7,194 nucleotides of DNA from Bacteroidota bacterium (GTDB lineage: Bacteria > Bacteroidota > Bacteroidia > Flavobacteriales > Flavobacteriaceae). The notes under the pieces are model-generated. The model made no database searches. It saw nothing but the letters and a program-made list of their open reading frames with translations, and was not told the DNA's origin. Shown here one piece after another: positions 5,351 to 7,194 of the stretch. The position numbers were made by a program, and so were the translations under genes. The stretch spans positions 1-7,194 of the forward strand of contig JAJRSY010000182.1 in the NCBI GenBank assembly GCA_024278565.1, given 5' to 3'. Numbering within the stretch: position 1 is the first letter of the stretch; each line of letters begins with the position of its first letter.

Positions 5351-6292
5351 ATGAACACCGATTTTATAGAATTCAAAAAAAAACGAGAACTGGGTGATAT
5401 ATTGTCTGATACCTTTGCCTTTCTACGTACCCAGCTCAAACCCTTCTCTAATGTGTTTTTAAAGATAGTGGGTCCCTATTTGGCGGTAATGGCAATCAGT
5501 TATGGCCTTTATATGTACTCGATAGGTGATCTGATAAATTTCACCGGTGACAACCTCGATTCGCCCATAAGTGTCATTGTCACCCTGTTGGGGGTGGGCG
5601 TATTCTTTATATCTATAATTGCCGCCTATGTGATGGCACAGGCCACAACCTTGTATTATATTAAGTCGTACAACGATTCAAAGGGGACTATTGATTTCGC
5701 AACCATCAAGAAAAATGTCTACGGATCGTTTTGGAACTTCATAGGGCTGGCCATTTTGGCAGGTCTTTGTATAGGTGTGGGGCTTATGCTCTGCATCATA
5801 CCCGGCGTATATCTTTATGTACCCTTGGCACTTTCATTCAGCATTATGGTTTTTGACCAAAAAGGGGCTACAGAAGCTTTTGGCGATAGTTTTGGTTTGG
5901 TAAAGAATGAATGGTGGATGACCTTCGCCACGCTTTTTACAATAGGCATCATTGTTATGATAGCCAGTTATGCATTTTCGATACCAAGCACTATTTATAC
6001 CTATGCAAGAATGGGCATTTTATCGGGTGAGATGGATGCCGTTGGCTTCACAGAGAATTTATTCGACCCCATTGCGATTGTTCTGGGTATCATCAGCTTA
6101 CTCGCCCAATTTTTTCTGAGCGTAATTTCTTTGGTGGCCGGGGCCTTGATTTATTTCAACCTGAACGAGAAAAAGAATTTTACAGGTACCTTTGAACGCA
6201 TTCAGGGTTTAGGGGAAAAACCAGAAAGTGAACCAACTACCCTGGAACGCATTCAAAAGCTGGGAAAAGGAACCGATGATCCAACAACTTAA
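5351..6292 (+). CDS. Multi-pass membrane protein of the SpoIIM/DUF4129 cluster, unknown function
   Basis: A 313-residue protein. A soluble N-terminus (1-34, with LGDILSDTFAFLR) precedes hydrophobic segments at about 36-56, 72-98, 128-167 (two helices with the CIIPGVYLYVPLALSF turn), 189-213 and 239-270. The layout and the IIPG-x-YL-x-V-P-L motif resemble the GPDPase_memb / YciC-like family of integral membrane proteins, but I do not assign an activity. The C-terminal tail (271-313) is hydrophilic and holds two copies of a short motif, TFERIQGLGE (280-289 with T280) and TLERIQKLGK (297-306), 17 residues apart. A 251-bp gap with repeats precedes it, so it may have its own promoter, though no good -7 box was found. 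The DUF4129 gene follows after 26 bases, which suggests co-transcription. Confidence 0.85.
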   Translation: MNTDFIEFKKKRELGDILSDTFAFLRTQLKPFSNVFLKIVGPYLAVMAISYGLYMYSIGDLINFTGDNLDSPISVIVTLLGVGVFFISIIAAYVMAQATTLYYIKSYNDSKGTIDFATIKKNVYGSFWNFIGLAILAGLCIGVGLMLCIIPGVYLYVPLALSFSIMVFDQKGATEAFGDSFGLVKNEWWMTFATLFTIGIIVMIASYAFSIPSTIYTYARMGILSGEMDAVGFTENLFDPIAIVLGIISLLAQFFLSVISLVAGALIYFNLNEKKNFTGTFERIQGLGEKPESEPTTLERIQKLGKGTDDPTT

Positions 6293-6318
6293 TTCAAAGC
6301 AAGATCACTATTTAATGC

Positions 6319-7056
6319 ATGTCTAAATACATTTTTTTCTTTATCTTCAGTGGATTGTCCGTTTTTTCGATTACGGCGCAGCAAGACTCCACAGCGGTAA
6401 GCTATGATACTTCCCCTTTAAAGGTCAAAGAAATATCAAATGAAGATCTTGACACCTATCGCAATGACCCAGATTTCAATTATGAGGTCATAACCGCAGA
6501 GATCAGTTGGTGGGAAGATTTTAAAACATGGTTGGGCAATCTGTTCCTTCAGTTCTTTGAATGGCTCTTTGGGGTAGATGAAGCTGTTGGTATGCTGGCC
6601 TCCTTTTTTCGGGTGGTACCTTACTTGCTACTTGCGGTCCTTATTTTTGTATTGATACGTTTTTTTATGAACGTAAACTCAAGGGCATTGACCCATTCCA
6701 GAAAAAACGACCCTTTGGTATCACACTCTGAAGATGCGCATATCATCAAGAACGAAGATATTCAAAAGCTGATACAACAAGCCTTGGGCGATAAGAACTA
6801 CCGCTTGGCGATACGGTATTACTACCTACATATTTTGAAATTGATGAGTGATCGAGAAATCATCGATTGGCAGCTGCAAAAAACCAATGATGATTATTTG
6901 AACGAGATCGACAAACAAGATATAAAACGTTCCTTTACAAAAATAACACGGCTGTACGACCATATATGGTACGGCAATTTTGATATTGATCAACCCAAGT
7001 ACCAAAGGGCGGAAACGGCATTTACCCATCTGCAAAAAAACTTGGAAAATGGGTAA
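6319..7056 (+). CDS. DUF4129 domain-containing protein
   Basis: A 245-residue protein with a signal peptide (1-20; MSKYIFFFIFSGLSVFSITA, likely cut before QQ), a periplasmic segment of about 75 residues, one membrane helix at about 97-116 (VVPYLLLAVLIFVLIRFF) and a cytoplasmic C-terminal DUF4129 domain (about 145-245). The domain shows its typical blocks LAIRYYYLHILKLM (163-176), W184, KTNDDYL (188-194) and YDHIWYGNFDID (213-224). Just before the membrane helix a tryptophan-rich, probably amphipathic stretch (64-84, WWEDFKTW...FFEWLFG) is notable. DUF4129 proteins often occur next to MoxR ATPases, DUF58 proteins and transglutaminase-like proteins; no activity is proven. The start at 6319 is chosen over the ATG at 6315, which stops after three codons. 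The next gene overlaps its 3' end by 8 bases. Confidence 0.9.
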   Translation: MSKYIFFFIFSGLSVFSITAQQDSTAVSYDTSPLKVKEISNEDLDTYRNDPDFNYEVITAEISWWEDFKTWLGNLFLQFFEWLFGVDEAVGMLASFFRVVPYLLLAVLIFVLIRFFMNVNSRALTHSRKNDPLVSHSEDAHIIKNEDIQKLIQQALGDKNYRLAIRYYYLHILKLMSDREIIDWQLQKTNDDYLNEIDKQDIKRSFTKITRLYDHIWYGNFDIDQPKYQRAETAFTHLQKNLENG

Positions 7057-7194
7057 AAAGGGAAGCATATACCTCATAATGGCGGTCATCGTCATTGCCA
7101 TAATGATGCTGTTTGAATACAACAAGCCCAAACAGTTGAACTGGTTTCCGTCGTATGTTGCCCAACATAAAATTCCGTACGGCAGCTTTGTGCT
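7049..7194 (+). CDS. DUF4350 domain-containing protein, 3' part beyond the window
   Basis: The first 48 codons of a gene that runs off the right edge. It begins MGKKGSIYLIMAVIVIAIMM, a short basic N-terminus and one membrane anchor (about 6-21), followed by LFEYNKPKQLNWFPSY and VAQHKIPYGSFV. The NWFPSY...HKIPYG sequence is the recognisable start of the flavobacterial DUF4350 family. In that family a periplasmic or cytoplasmic glutamine-amidotransferase-like fold follows, which cannot be checked here. Its ATG (7049-7051) precedes the DUF4129 stop (7054-7056) in another frame, an 8-base overlap suggesting translational coupling. It continues the cluster that normally leads on to MoxR and DUF58 genes. 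Confidence 0.85.
   Translation, partial: MGKKGSIYLIMAVIVIAIMMLFEYNKPKQLNWFPSYVAQHKIPYGSFV

Noticed and set aside
6315..6326. Three-codon frame ATG-CAT-GTC-TAA overlapping the DUF4129 start
   Set aside because: Too short to judge; most likely chance, and it only matters for choosing 6319 as the start.
1..7194. CRISPR array, prophage, insertion sequence or tRNA
   Set aside because: No regularly spaced repeats, transposase or integrase frames, or cloverleaf-like sequence were seen; the repeats found are short and irregularly placed.

Overview
The window looks like chromosomal DNA of a marine-type member of the Flavobacteriaceae (Bacteroidetes). The evidence is indirect. The DNA is AT-leaning and Shine-Dalgarno sequences are absent. 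Two sites resemble the Bacteroidetes -7 promoter box TAnnTTTG. Proteins resemble flavobacterial families (CoA-type Nudix hydrolase, lipoprotein cyclophilin, RDD/SpoIIM/DUF4129/DUF4350 cluster). The intergenic gaps are littered with short GC-rich palindromes of the CCTGCC...GGCAGG type. No phage, IS, CRISPR, tRNA or rRNA was seen.

Left part (1-3146). The 3' end of a membrane protein gene (+) converges on a lysophospholipid acyltransferase gene (-). A 318-bp gap follows, with repeat modules and a terminator-like hairpin. Next comes a head-to-head pair: a CoA pyrophosphatase (Nudix) gene (-) and a lipoprotein peptidyl-prolyl isomerase gene (+). When trimmed to their most credible starts, their ATG codons interlock in one CATG (2432-2435), so each promoter should lie inside the other gene.

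Middle and right part (3147-7194). After a repeat-bearing convergent gap, an RDD membrane protein gene (-) faces a plus-strand series: SpoIIM-family membrane protein, an unnamed multi-pass membrane protein, a DUF4129 protein, and the first 48 codons of a DUF4350 protein that continues past the right edge. In related genomes this series usually runs on into a MoxR-type AAA+ ATPase and a DUF58 protein; neither is visible here. The set looks like an envelope membrane complex serviced by a MoxR chaperone. Its biochemical function is not established, and it is the best candidate here for an under-described system.

The gaps carry at least three kinds of short repeat: palindromic CCTGCC/GGCAGG elements (five clear or diverged sites), a 32-bp element present twice (1527-1558 and 5129-5160, 26/32 identical), and short-period tandem tracts (601-654 and 3311-3327). 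All lie outside coding sequence.
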